A stretch of DNA of 55,556 nt from Acidimicrobiia bacterium. Its GTDB lineage: Bacteria > Actinomycetota > Acidimicrobiia > IMCC26256 > JAENVU01. The DNA lies in assembly GCA_025361725.1 (NCBI GenBank), contig JANYJV010000019.1:1-55556 (forward strand), read 5' to 3'. Shown in pieces: positions 8,099 through 15,571 of the stretch. The number at the start of each line of letters is the position of its first letter. Within the stretch, counting starts at the first letter, position 1. Under the pieces are notes generated by a model. It was not told the origin of the DNA. It worked only from the letters and a program-made list of their open reading frames with translations, and did not search any database. Both the position numbers and the translations under genes were made by a program.

Positions 8099-8370
8099 GT
8101 ACATGGCCACTTCGTGGACCGTCCGGAGTGCTTCGCCGAAGCGCTCTGGGACGCTGCTCGCCGTGTCGGCGCTGCGCGGGCGATTTCGTTGGGGTCGTGA
8201 ATTTTTCCACTCGGACTTACGCTGGTTCGTCGGAAGAACTTACCGGAACTACCCAACCCGTGGCTGGATCTCGACCGAGCCTCGGGCGCGCCAACGTCGG
8301 TAATAACCGCGGGACGGTGATCGCCGAACGCATCGCGGAAGACTCCAGTTTGTGGCGGACAAGGGGCCAA
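8099..8370 (-). pseudogene. Remnant of a GT4 glycosyltransferase C-terminus
   Basis: Three consecutive minus-strand frames give pieces that line up, in order, with the C-terminal 90 residues of the intact glycosyltransferase at 8511-9665. TGVFRDAFGDHRPAVITDVG matches SGVLHDAFGNHLPAIVTDVG. After a shift, DPATGWVVPVSSSD matches DPGAGWVAPTNDSS. After a second shift, VPERFGEALRTVHEVAMY matches APERVGAALRAVYAEAVG. At least two frameshifts separate them and the N-terminal four fifths of the gene is absent. This is the relic of a second, diverged copy, probably from duplication or replacement of a neighbouring glycosyltransferase. Confidence 0.75.
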
Positions 8371-8510
8371 GCTCGGGGTTGGGCGCCTCGGCCGCAATGC
8401 GACATGGTCCCACTCACCTCATGTTCTGGAACTTCATGTTCTCCGGTCGGCACTCCCCGAGGAACAGGTCGCGTGGTAGCTGAACCTCTTCCCGCGTGAG
8501 CGCTTCTTCT

Positions 8511-9665
8511 TCACCACCCTCTACGACCTCCGCCGGCGACCCCGACCGCTTCGGCATATACCGCACGCAGCGCGGCGCCGACCCGCTCGGGCGCTTGGTC
8601 GATGGCCACCGTGCGCGCCGCGTCGGATCGGTGCTGCCAGCCGATGGGGTCCCGGAAGGCTTCGACGAGCGCGGCGGCCAGTGCCGACGAGTCGTTCGTC
8701 GGGGCAACCCAACCGGCACCCGGATCCTCGATCGACGCGCGCAGCGCACCAACGTCGGTGACGATCGCGGGCAGGTGGTTACCGAACGCGTCGTGCAGGA
8801 CACCGCTCTGCGACGCGAACGCGGTGTACGGGAGGACCGCGAGATCAGCCTCCCGGAAGAGCTCGGCCTTGCGTTCCGATGTGATCCACCCGATTTCGGC
8901 GGTCAGGGCCGGCAGCCGGTCGGCGGCGGCGAGCACGGCCCGTTCCAGGTCGTCGTCGCCGCGGCCGGCGACGTGCACCCTGACGTCGGCGTCGACCGGC
9001 AGCTGTGCGACGGCGTCGAGCAGGACCCGGATTCCCTTGTTCTCGCGCAAGGTCCCGAAGAACAGGACGCGGTGCGCGGCCGACAACGAACGCCGATCGT
9101 CGGCCGCGCGGAACGGCGACACCCAATGCGGCACCACGTGGACGGACGCAGGGTCGACGGCGAATCGCTCGGTGAGCTCCGCGCCCACGGCGGCGTGATG
9201 AACAATGATCGTCCCGCAGACCGAATAGAGGCGGGCGAGGATGCGATCTTGTACCGCGCGGGGAAACCGAGACCGATGGGGCACGACATCGTGGACCGTG
9301 GTCACGAGATTCGTGGTCTTCGCGAGCCGGGGCAGATCGAAGATGTCGGTGTACTGGTTGAGAAACGCCACGTGACAGACGTCGAAGGTGCCCTGCTCGA
9401 CGGCCCGGCGACGCGCGAGCGCCCGCGCCCGGTACGTCGTGGCTCGGGACCAGGCCCAGCGAAGTGAGCGCTCCTCGATCGGCGCCACGTCGGGGAGGTC
9501 CGCGCGCACCGTGACCCGACCGGCATCGAGGCGCGGAGCGCCGGGCCGGTCCAACGCGTGCAAGGTCAGGAAATCGTGCGGCCCCGGGGTGGCAAGTGCC
9601 AACGCAAAGTCCTCTTCGCGTGCGAACGGCCAGTACCAGTAGATGCGCATCGTGTCTTCGCTCAC
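8511..9665 (-). CDS. GT4-family glycosyltransferase
   Basis: GT-B-fold glycosyltransferase of 384 aa. The acceptor domain has TTVHDVVPHRSRFP and NQYTDIFDLPRL. The donor-binding C-terminal domain has HRVLFFGTLRENKGIRVLLD, VRVHVAGRGDDD and ADLAVLPYTAFASQSGVLHD, followed by HLPAIVTDVGAL. The usual E-x7-E pair appears as a divergent version in which the first acid is replaced within FASQSGVLHDA. The start is placed at the GTG at 9665, which overlaps the stop of the upstream sulfotransferase gene as GTGA, matching the coupling of its neighbours; the ATG at 9650 is the alternative. It is the last gene of the four-gene minus operon 13076-8511. It should extend the locus glycan by one sugar of unknown identity. 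Confidence 0.87.
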   Translation of the reverse strand: MSEDTMRIYWYWPFAREEDFALALATPGPHDFLTLHALDRPGAPRLDAGRVTVRADLPDVAPIEERSLRWAWSRATTYRARALARRRAVEQGTFDVCHVAFLNQYTDIFDLPRLAKTTNLVTTVHDVVPHRSRFPRAVQDRILARLYSVCGTIIVHHAAVGAELTERFAVDPASVHVVPHWVSPFRAADDRRSLSAAHRVLFFGTLRENKGIRVLLDAVAQLPVDADVRVHVAGRGDDDLERAVLAAADRLPALTAEIGWITSERKAELFREADLAVLPYTAFASQSGVLHDAFGNHLPAIVTDVGALRASIEDPGAGWVAPTNDSSALAAALVEAFRDPIGWQHRSDAARTVAIDQAPERVGAALRAVYAEAVGVAGGGRRGW

Positions 9666-10369
9666 CGGCCGGGTCGTATGAGCTTCCGCAGTCCGCGAAA
9701 CGGACGAGCGATCCCCCGATTGTAGATCGTGCCTGCAACCGTCAGCCCACGTTCGGCCCGGCTCAGCGGCCGCTCGTGAATCAGGGCCGGCTTCACCCGC
9801 GCGCGCAGTGCCTCGCGCCAATGATCGGCACCAAGCTCGGGCGCAAGGAAACTCAGTTGCGCGTGGGTGTACTCCCAGTCGGTGGTGAAGCGCGGGAACA
9901 GCAGGAACGTGTGGTCGAGATCGTGACGGGCCACGGTGTAGAGGAGCTCGTACAACATTCGGCTGAGCGCATCACGCTGACGCGTCGCCCGGTTGGTCCC
10001 GAGCAGTCCACCCCAGGTGTGAAGGTCGCTTCCGTACTTCGTGTTCCGGATCCGGCTCGCTGCGGCGATGTCGAGATCGCGGATCGGAATGATGACGTGG
10101 TCCACCCGGGCCCGACCCGCGTCGAGGATCGCACCGAGCGTTCGGCTGAGGTCAGGAGACTTCACGATCCAAGGCGCGTTCGGGCCCTCGATTGAACGCT
10201 CGAGCCCCGCGTTGACGGTGCCGTCGATCGGGGCGGCCGGGTCGAAGCCGGTGTCGAGTCCAAGGTCGGTGAGCACCTGGACCAGCAACGTGGTGCCGGC
10301 CCGGCCGGTCCCGGCGATGACAATCTTGCCCGGACCTTTTCGGGCGTCGAGCGGCGCGGCCTCGGTCAT
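9662..10369 (-). CDS. Sulfotransferase-family P-loop protein
   Basis: A 235-aa protein with the N-terminal phosphosulfate-binding loop KIVIAGTGRAGTTLLVQVLT (residues about 15-34), the hallmark of the sulfotransferase superfamily. A later VDHVIIPIRDLDIAAASRI segment resembles the PAPS 3'-phosphate-binding Arg/Ser region. It lacks the Stf0 pattern of the gene at 6036, so it is a different subfamily. The start ATG at 10369 overlaps the stop of the upstream gene (ATGA) and its own stop overlaps the next start (GTGA), so all are translated together. It is probably a cytoplasmic enzyme that sulfates the glycan or a lipid-linked precursor. Some members of this family are annotated only as sulfotransferase-like; the acceptor cannot be told. 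Confidence 0.78.
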   Translation of the reverse strand: MTEAAPLDARKGPGKIVIAGTGRAGTTLLVQVLTDLGLDTGFDPAAPIDGTVNAGLERSIEGPNAPWIVKSPDLSRTLGAILDAGRARVDHVIIPIRDLDIAAASRIRNTKYGSDLHTWGGLLGTNRATRQRDALSRMLYELLYTVARHDLDHTFLLFPRFTTDWEYTHAQLSFLAPELGADHWREALRARVKPALIHERPLSRAERGLTVAGTIYNRGIARPFRGLRKLIRPGR

Positions 10370-11340
10370 TCGTCGTCCTCCCGTGCACTCCAATCAACGG
10401 ATTCGAATCTGGTCCGTTCGTCACCACGAAGGTAGGCGACGAACGCGTCGGAGTCCGCCAACAACGCCGCGCGGGCCTGTTGGAACACAACCCGGTTGCG
10501 ATCGCCGATCTCGCGATCCGCGGGCGAACGCACGGCGGCAACTGCGCGGTTCTTCACGCGGCCGAGGGATCCTCGAATGGGCAGACGCTCGAGCGGCGCG
10601 GACAGGCGATACGCGCGCGACCCCGCGAGATCCCGACGAAAGATCGAACCCCTCGCTGCACCGGCCAAATGGAACACAGAGTCTGCGTAGATCCCGGCGA
10701 TGATCGGATGGACATTCACGGCGTTACTCCGCACGAGACGTCCCCACTCCACCTGATGCGACCACAGTGCGTATGCGAATCCAAGACCGGTGTCACCCGC
10801 CTGGCCGGTCGAATGGAGGAACCGGCGGAACTCCGGCGTGCGGTCCGAGTCGGGCGAGAAGCTGGGCGCGTACCGATCCAGGAACTCTGCATGCACGAGG
10901 AGGCCCGACGGGTGGGGCAACACGGTGTCGCCGTTCTCGACCCGCAAGATCGCTGCGACTCCGGCGGAACCGGCCGCGGTACCCATCACCTCGAGCCACG
11001 CGTCGTCGATTGGAAACGAGTCGACATCGAACGTGGCGATGCGATCGACGCCGTCGGCGCGAGCACGCGCCATCAACGCGTCGAGATAGAACGCGTGCTC
11101 ACGACTGCCGCGTAGCTCGGTGGGTTCGATCTCACAGACGTGCAACCACGCCCGATCCGCCAGCCTCGCTCGAACCGCCGGAGTCACCCGATGAGCCGCG
11201 GCGTAGACACGAAACGGCACCGAGGTGTGGCGCTCGATGCGATCGAGGTGCAGGTCCAGGATCGTCAGGTCGTCGTCACTCGAGAGGTAGTAGACGACGA
11301 GTATCGCCAGCGTCCCGGGCGGGGTCGCCCCGGCACTCAC
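10366..11340 (-). CDS. Putative glycosyltransferase (GT-A-like, DxD)
   Basis: A 324-aa soluble protein. The N-terminus LAILVVYYLSSDDDLTILDL and the central RIATFDVDSFPIDDAWLEVM, with a DxD at Asp105/Asp107, look like a GT-A glycosyltransferase nucleotide- and metal-binding core. The later part (ILRVENGDTVLPHPSGLLVH, TGQAGDTGLGFAYALW) supports a sugar-transfer role. I do not recognise a named family. The start is GTG at 11340, overlapping the upstream stop as GTGA; the stop overlaps the next ATG. It sits in a coupled operon with a polytopic GT39-like protein, a sulfotransferase and a GT4, so it likely acts on the same glycan. The glycosyltransferase call is likely, not certain. Confidence 0.65.
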   Translation of the reverse strand: MSAGATPPGTLAILVVYYLSSDDDLTILDLHLDRIERHTSVPFRVYAAAHRVTPAVRARLADRAWLHVCEIEPTELRGSREHAFYLDALMARARADGVDRIATFDVDSFPIDDAWLEVMGTAAGSAGVAAILRVENGDTVLPHPSGLLVHAEFLDRYAPSFSPDSDRTPEFRRFLHSTGQAGDTGLGFAYALWSHQVEWGRLVRSNAVNVHPIIAGIYADSVFHLAGAARGSIFRRDLAGSRAYRLSAPLERLPIRGSLGRVKNRAVAAVRSPADREIGDRNRVVFQQARAALLADSDAFVAYLRGDERTRFESVDWSAREDDE

Positions 11341-13076
11341 GGCGTCACCGCATCACGACATCGATTCTTCAACGCGACGATGCGCGCGGCTGCGTGAAGT
11401 GGTGACGCGTACGAGCGTTCCAGGATGACGGGACGGTCGTCGGCCTTCGGGTCGACCACGACGCTGACGCAGAACTCCGAAACCGGAGCGACGCTCCCTC
11501 GTCGAGCGCGATGCCCAGCCTTGGCGCCGACGACGATCCGCGGACGGTGTGTTCCGCGGTAGAAGTTCACCCACTCGAACCCACCGTTGATCTGGCGGCG
11601 GGCGTACCCGCGATGCGTTGCCGCCACGGCGACCTTCCACCGGGTGCCGTCGAATGACGCTGAATCGATCGTGAAGACGAGCCCGACGAGCGCAACACCG
11701 ACCAGAGCAACGGCCACACCGCCGCGCCGGAGCACCGAACTCCCGGTTGCGGGCGCGCCGGACACGTCGACGCCGTGCAGCAACAGGATCCCTATGAGCG
11801 GGATCATGGGCAGGGCGTAGCGGTCGTACACCGAGACACCCGTCAGCATCGCGAACGCGTAGGCCAACAGATAACCGCCGACGGTGAGGGTCAAGCACGT
11901 GATCATTCGATCATTCACCGCAAAATCGCGCCGACGCGCTCGGGCGACCAGCTCCGCCGTCGGCGGAATGACACTCAGCGCGATCACCAGCGCCGACGCC
12001 ATCGCGATCAGGACCAGGAGCGGATACACGCCGGCCGGGAACAGGTCGGGGCGGTGGCCAAGGAGTGCGTCGCTCGAGAGCGCACCATTTGCGTCCACGT
12101 AATTCCCGACGAACTGCTGTCCGGGAACTCGCACCGAGAGCACGGCGAGCACCACGGCGAGCCCAGGCGCGATGACCAGCGCCGCGACCTTCGATGTCTG
12201 CCACGCCCCGCGGACGATGGCGACGGGATCAGCCAACACCACGACCGGGGCCAGGATCAGCCCGGCCAACCGAAAGAACCCGCCGCCTTTGATGACCGTC
12301 ACCGAGATGGTGTGGCCGTTGGGAAGCGCCGGCACGTAGGTCTTGAGGTGTGGAATCTGACTCCACCCGAGGTAGATCGCGGCGCAGGCGAACAACGCCA
12401 CACAGAACATCGCCGTCAGCGACGCTCGCGACCGTCGATCCGATGGGTCGGCGCTCGACCAGATCGCCGTCACACCGATCATCACCACCGCCACGATGGC
12501 GTACTGGCGTATGGAGAAGGCGAACACCCCGAACGCGAGGGACGCGCCCAGTAGCGGCCGGGAGATCCGATCCGATGCGAATGCTCGTCGGGCCATCGCC
12601 AGCGCAACCATGGTGGCCGCAAACGCCGGAATATCGGTCATGTAACTCACCGTGAGCGGCCCCCAGAGTGGGCTCGATCCGAGGGCGAGGGCGACCACCG
12701 CAGCGCGCACGGTCCCGACGAGTCGCCCACCGAGGGCCATCGTGGCCACCAGGCCGCCGAAACCGGCCAAGGCGACCGTGATCTGAACCGCGGTGATGCT
12801 GTCACCGAAAACGCCCACAACGGGGACCCCGACCACGAGCTGTCCGACCAAGGTCATGGAAACCCATGAGTTCCCGTCGAGCGCGCCGTGATGGGCAAAT
12901 CGAAACAGTGTCTCGAGGTAGGACCAGTCGTCCCCACGCGGAATCCCGAGTGCCCCGTAAGAGTGAGCGACGATCAGGGGTAGCGCCAGACTGATGATTC
13001 CGATGAGGAGCAGCGCCGTCGGTTTTGGCCGCTCACGGCGAGGTGCGGTCTCGATCCCGCCGGCATGTGCCCTCAA
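11337..13076 (-). CDS. Polytopic membrane protein, GT39/PMT-like (paralogue of 15572-17374)
   Basis: A 579-aa protein with about 11-13 predicted membrane segments, beginning PTALLLIGIISLALPLIVAH. After the first helix comes the loop GALGIPRGDDWSYLETLFRF. An acidic pair in the first external loop is characteristic of GT-C enzymes such as PMT/ArnT/GT39, which use lipid-phosphate sugars outside the membrane. The C-terminal 130 residues are a soluble extracytoplasmic domain. It starts at TTG 13076, with GGGGGAG upstream as ribosome-binding site. It heads an operon of four overlapping minus-strand genes. Its closest relative in the window is the divergently placed protein at 15572-17374, which shares DDWSYL, NxWVSMTLIGQL, YMTD[IV]PAF and DRYALP[MV]IPL[IV]G. 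It is a probable glycosyltransferase; the sugar is unknown. Confidence 0.75.
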   Translation of the reverse strand: MRAHAGGIETAPRRERPKPTALLLIGIISLALPLIVAHSYGALGIPRGDDWSYLETLFRFAHHGALDGNSWVSMTLVGQLVVGVPVVGVFGDSITAVQITVALAGFGGLVATMALGGRLVGTVRAAVVALALGSSPLWGPLTVSYMTDIPAFAATMVALAMARRAFASDRISRPLLGASLAFGVFAFSIRQYAIVAVVMIGVTAIWSSADPSDRRSRASLTAMFCVALFACAAIYLGWSQIPHLKTYVPALPNGHTISVTVIKGGGFFRLAGLILAPVVVLADPVAIVRGAWQTSKVAALVIAPGLAVVLAVLSVRVPGQQFVGNYVDANGALSSDALLGHRPDLFPAGVYPLLVLIAMASALVIALSVIPPTAELVARARRRDFAVNDRMITCLTLTVGGYLLAYAFAMLTGVSVYDRYALPMIPLIGILLLHGVDVSGAPATGSSVLRRGGVAVALVGVALVGLVFTIDSASFDGTRWKVAVAATHRGYARRQINGGFEWVNFYRGTHRPRIVVGAKAGHRARRGSVAPVSEFCVSVVVDPKADDRPVILERSYASPLHAAARIVALKNRCRDAVTP

Positions 13077-13346
13077 CCTTGCTCCCCCGTACTCACCGAG
13101 CGTGCCCCGACGCTCGCCCCTCAGACGTCCGAAACGGGACCTTTACCTATGATTCTTAGAAAATGACACTTCATCCATCGGATCGACGCGTCGAGAAGGC
13201 CTATGGATCTCACGTTCGGCGCGATGCTATCTTTACCCTTCTCCGCCGAGCCGGGCACCGACAGTGGCCGATGAAACCCCGCGCCGAAGAGCGGAACAAC
13301 AAAGGTAGGACCCCGGTGAGACGGGATCCGGTAGGGACCCACCACG
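13077..13346. promoter_or_regulatory. Divergent intergenic region
   Basis: 270 bases separate the minus operon starting at 13076 from the plus operon starting at 13347. They include a distinctly A+T-richer island around 13141-13172 in otherwise GC-rich DNA. The promoters for both operons should lie here, but I cannot assign -10/-35 boxes with confidence. Confidence 0.4.
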
Positions 13347-14252
13347 ATGTCAGCCGATGAGCAGCAGGTGAGGGATGGCGGCCTCAGCCGCCGTCAGCTG
13401 CTGACGCGCGGCGCGATTGCCGGTGGACTCGTCTGGGCGGCGCCGGTTATCCGCACCACGGCCGCGTACGCGACCACGGCCAATGGCACCGAGCGGCCCT
13501 GCACTGATTTCTTCATGGTCACCATCGACCCGTCGGGCAAGGTCCGCCCGCAGCCGCGCGATCTGAATACCCGAGATGTGCCGCCGGCAATTCGACAATG
13601 GTTCGCGGACAACCCGGCCGTGCAAGTGCAGTTCCCTGCGGTACTTCCGCTCCTGACCCAGACGAGCAGTAGCGCCTGGGCGGTGCTCCTGCCCGAGATC
13701 ACCGGCCCGAACGCGTCCGGTCGCCAATGCCGGATGGTCATCGGTTGGGACGAGAAGCGCCACAAGTATGCCGAGGGGTACGTCGACCCTAATCCGCCCC
13801 TTGCGTCCGAAGTCGGACGACGTCTCGTGTTCCCCTGCCCGGACCCCGGCCATGACGGCAACGGTGGCGGGAACGGCGGCGGCCATGGTGGTGGAGACGA
13901 CGGCGGTGGCTGCGCGAGCGGCCATGACGACGGCGATCACGATGCGGACGACATCGGCTGTGACCCCACGGCGGTTGCGAGCGCGCAAGGGGCCACCGGG
14001 ACCGGTACTGCTGATGCCGTGGTCAGCCCGGACGCCTCGCTGAGCGCGTCGGGCGCTCCGAGTGCGTCATCGACCGGCGGAACAATCGGTTCCGACGGCT
14101 CGACCTCGAGTGGTGCGGTCAGCAGCGATGGCAACCCGAGCCCAACGGTATCGAGCGATGGATCCCCCTCGAAGACTCCGTCGAAGGATCATCCGAACGG
14201 TTCCGGCGCCTGCATCAACCTCGTGTACCTCATCTACTGCTGCCCACGATGA
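13347..14252 (+). CDS. Tat-exported low-complexity protein of unknown function
   Basis: A 301-aa protein with a textbook twin-arginine signal: SRRQLLTRGAIAGGLVWAAP at residues about 14-33, ending near TTAAYATT. A compact domain (residues about 45-165) with PCTDFFMVTIDPSGKVRPQP, SSSAWAVLLPEITGP and CRMVIGWDEKRHKYAEGY follows. Then comes a Gly/His/Asp-rich stretch (residues about 168-205, with GHGGGDDGGGC) and a Ser/Thr/Gly/Asp/Pro-rich tail typical of wall-spanning or glycosylated linkers. The end is CINLVYLIYCCPR. I do not recognise the family. The stop overlaps the start of a UDP-sugar dehydrogenase (ATGA), so it is co-translated with glycan synthesis. It could be a folded, possibly metal-binding, exported protein that carries or anchors the glycan. 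That role is inference only. Confidence 0.85.
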   Translation: MSADEQQVRDGGLSRRQLLTRGAIAGGLVWAAPVIRTTAAYATTANGTERPCTDFFMVTIDPSGKVRPQPRDLNTRDVPPAIRQWFADNPAVQVQFPAVLPLLTQTSSSAWAVLLPEITGPNASGRQCRMVIGWDEKRHKYAEGYVDPNPPLASEVGRRLVFPCPDPGHDGNGGGNGGGHGGGDDGGGCASGHDDGDHDADDIGCDPTAVASAQGATGTGTADAVVSPDASLSASGAPSASSTGGTIGSDGSTSSGAVSSDGNPSPTVSSDGSPSKTPSKDHPNGSGACINLVYLIYCCPR

Positions 14253-15544
14253 CCGCGAGCCTTCTCGGCCGCATCGATGATCGCAGCGCACGCGTTGTCA
14301 TCATCGGTCAGGGGTATGTCGGATTGCCCGTCGCGATGCGTGCCTCCGAACTCGGGTTCCCGGTTCTGGGCTTCGAAGTCGACGCACGGCGGGTCACGGC
14401 CCTACGTGAGGGTCGCTCGTTCGTCGAAGACGTGTCTGCTGAACGGCTCGGTGCCGCGCTCGCGCGCGGCTACGAGGTCAGCGATGCCATCGACGATCTC
14501 GCCGGATTCGACATCGCCATCATCTCCGTTCCGACGCCGCTGCGCGAGGGTGTGCCGGACCTCTCCTTCGTCGAGACGGCGACCCGCGCACTCGCCCAGG
14601 CGATCAAGCCCGGCGCGCTGGTGGTGCTCGAATCCACGACCTACCCAGGGACGACCGAAGAGTTGGTCCGTCCGATTCTCGAGGAGTCAGGCCTGACGGC
14701 AGGCACCGACTTCATGCTTGGCTACTCACCCGAGCGAATCGACCCGGGCAACCCCACGTGGACGTTCGAGAACACTCCGAAGGTCGTCTCAGGAATCGAT
14801 GCCGGGTCGTGCCGCGCCGCCGAGGCGTTCTATGGCGTTCTGGTGGACAAAGTGGTTCCCGTCGGAACGCCCGCGGAGGCCGAACTGGTCAAGTTGCTCG
14901 AGAATACGTTTCGGCACGTGAACATCGCGCTGGTCAATGAGTTGGCGATGTTTGCCGAAGACCTCGGTGTGGACATCTGGTCTGCGATCGACGCAGCATC
15001 GAGTAAGCCCTTCGGCTACATGCGTTTCACCCCAGGACCTGGCGTCGGCGGTCACTGCCTTCCGGTCGATCCCTCGTACCTCTCGTGGCGGGTGCGCCGC
15101 CAGTCCGGCCATGCGTTTCGATTCGTCGAACTCGCGAACGACGTCAACGAGCACATGCCCGACTACGTCGCCAGCCGCGTGACCGCACTGCTGAATCGAC
15201 ACGAACGCGCCGTCAAAGGAACGAAGATCCTGCTACTGGGGATGGCCTACAAAGCGGGGACCTCGGACTGGCGCGAATCGCCGTCGCTCAAGGTCGCCGA
15301 ACGACTCGATGCGCTGGGCGCGGAACTCACCGCCTGTGACCCGTACATCCCCGAGATTCAACAAGCAGGGCTCCCGTGCCGGTTCGTGAAGTTCTCCCCG
15401 GCCGCGCTCGAAGCGTGCGACCTGGCGATTCTGCTCGTCGACCACTCGGCCTTCGATCCGGAAGTCATCTGCCGGCACGCGCCGCTGGTCTTCGACACCA
15501 AGGGAACATTGCGCGGTCAATTGCGTGATGGCGAAACGCTCTGA
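14249..15544 (+). CDS. Nucleotide-sugar dehydrogenase (UDP-GlcNAc/ManNAc 6-dehydrogenase type)
   Basis: A 431-aa NAD-dependent enzyme that oxidises a UDP-hexose(amine) at C6 to the uronic acid by a double two-electron oxidation. The NAD loop RVVIIGQGYVGLPVAM is at residues 15-30. The central domain carries LLENTFRHVNIALVNELAMF. The catalytic cysteine is Cys270 in GPGVGGHCLPVDPSYLSW, and the UDP-binding C-terminal domain holds LLLGMAYKAGTSDWRESPSL. The GQGYVG and GGHCLPVDP patterns are those of the WecC/WbpA/TviB group rather than UDP-glucose dehydrogenase, so a HexNAcA product is likely. The ATG overlaps the upstream Tat-protein stop (ATGA), and 27 bases separate it from the next gene. It supplies acidic sugars for the locus. 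Confidence 0.93.
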   Translation: MTASLLGRIDDRSARVVIIGQGYVGLPVAMRASELGFPVLGFEVDARRVTALREGRSFVEDVSAERLGAALARGYEVSDAIDDLAGFDIAIISVPTPLREGVPDLSFVETATRALAQAIKPGALVVLESTTYPGTTEELVRPILEESGLTAGTDFMLGYSPERIDPGNPTWTFENTPKVVSGIDAGSCRAAEAFYGVLVDKVVPVGTPAEAELVKLLENTFRHVNIALVNELAMFAEDLGVDIWSAIDAASSKPFGYMRFTPGPGVGGHCLPVDPSYLSWRVRRQSGHAFRFVELANDVNEHMPDYVASRVTALLNRHERAVKGTKILLLGMAYKAGTSDWRESPSLKVAERLDALGAELTACDPYIPEIQQAGLPCRFVKFSPAALEACDLAILLVDHSAFDPEVICRHAPLVFDTKGTLRGQLRDGETL

Positions 15545-15571
15545 CGGTCCCAGAATCGCGACGACCCCGCC

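Noticed and set aside
8496-9467. 323-aa plus-strand open frame
   Set aside because: It is antisense to the GT4 at 8511-9665, which has clear motifs and coupling. The plus frame has only Arg/Gly-rich, GC-driven composition.
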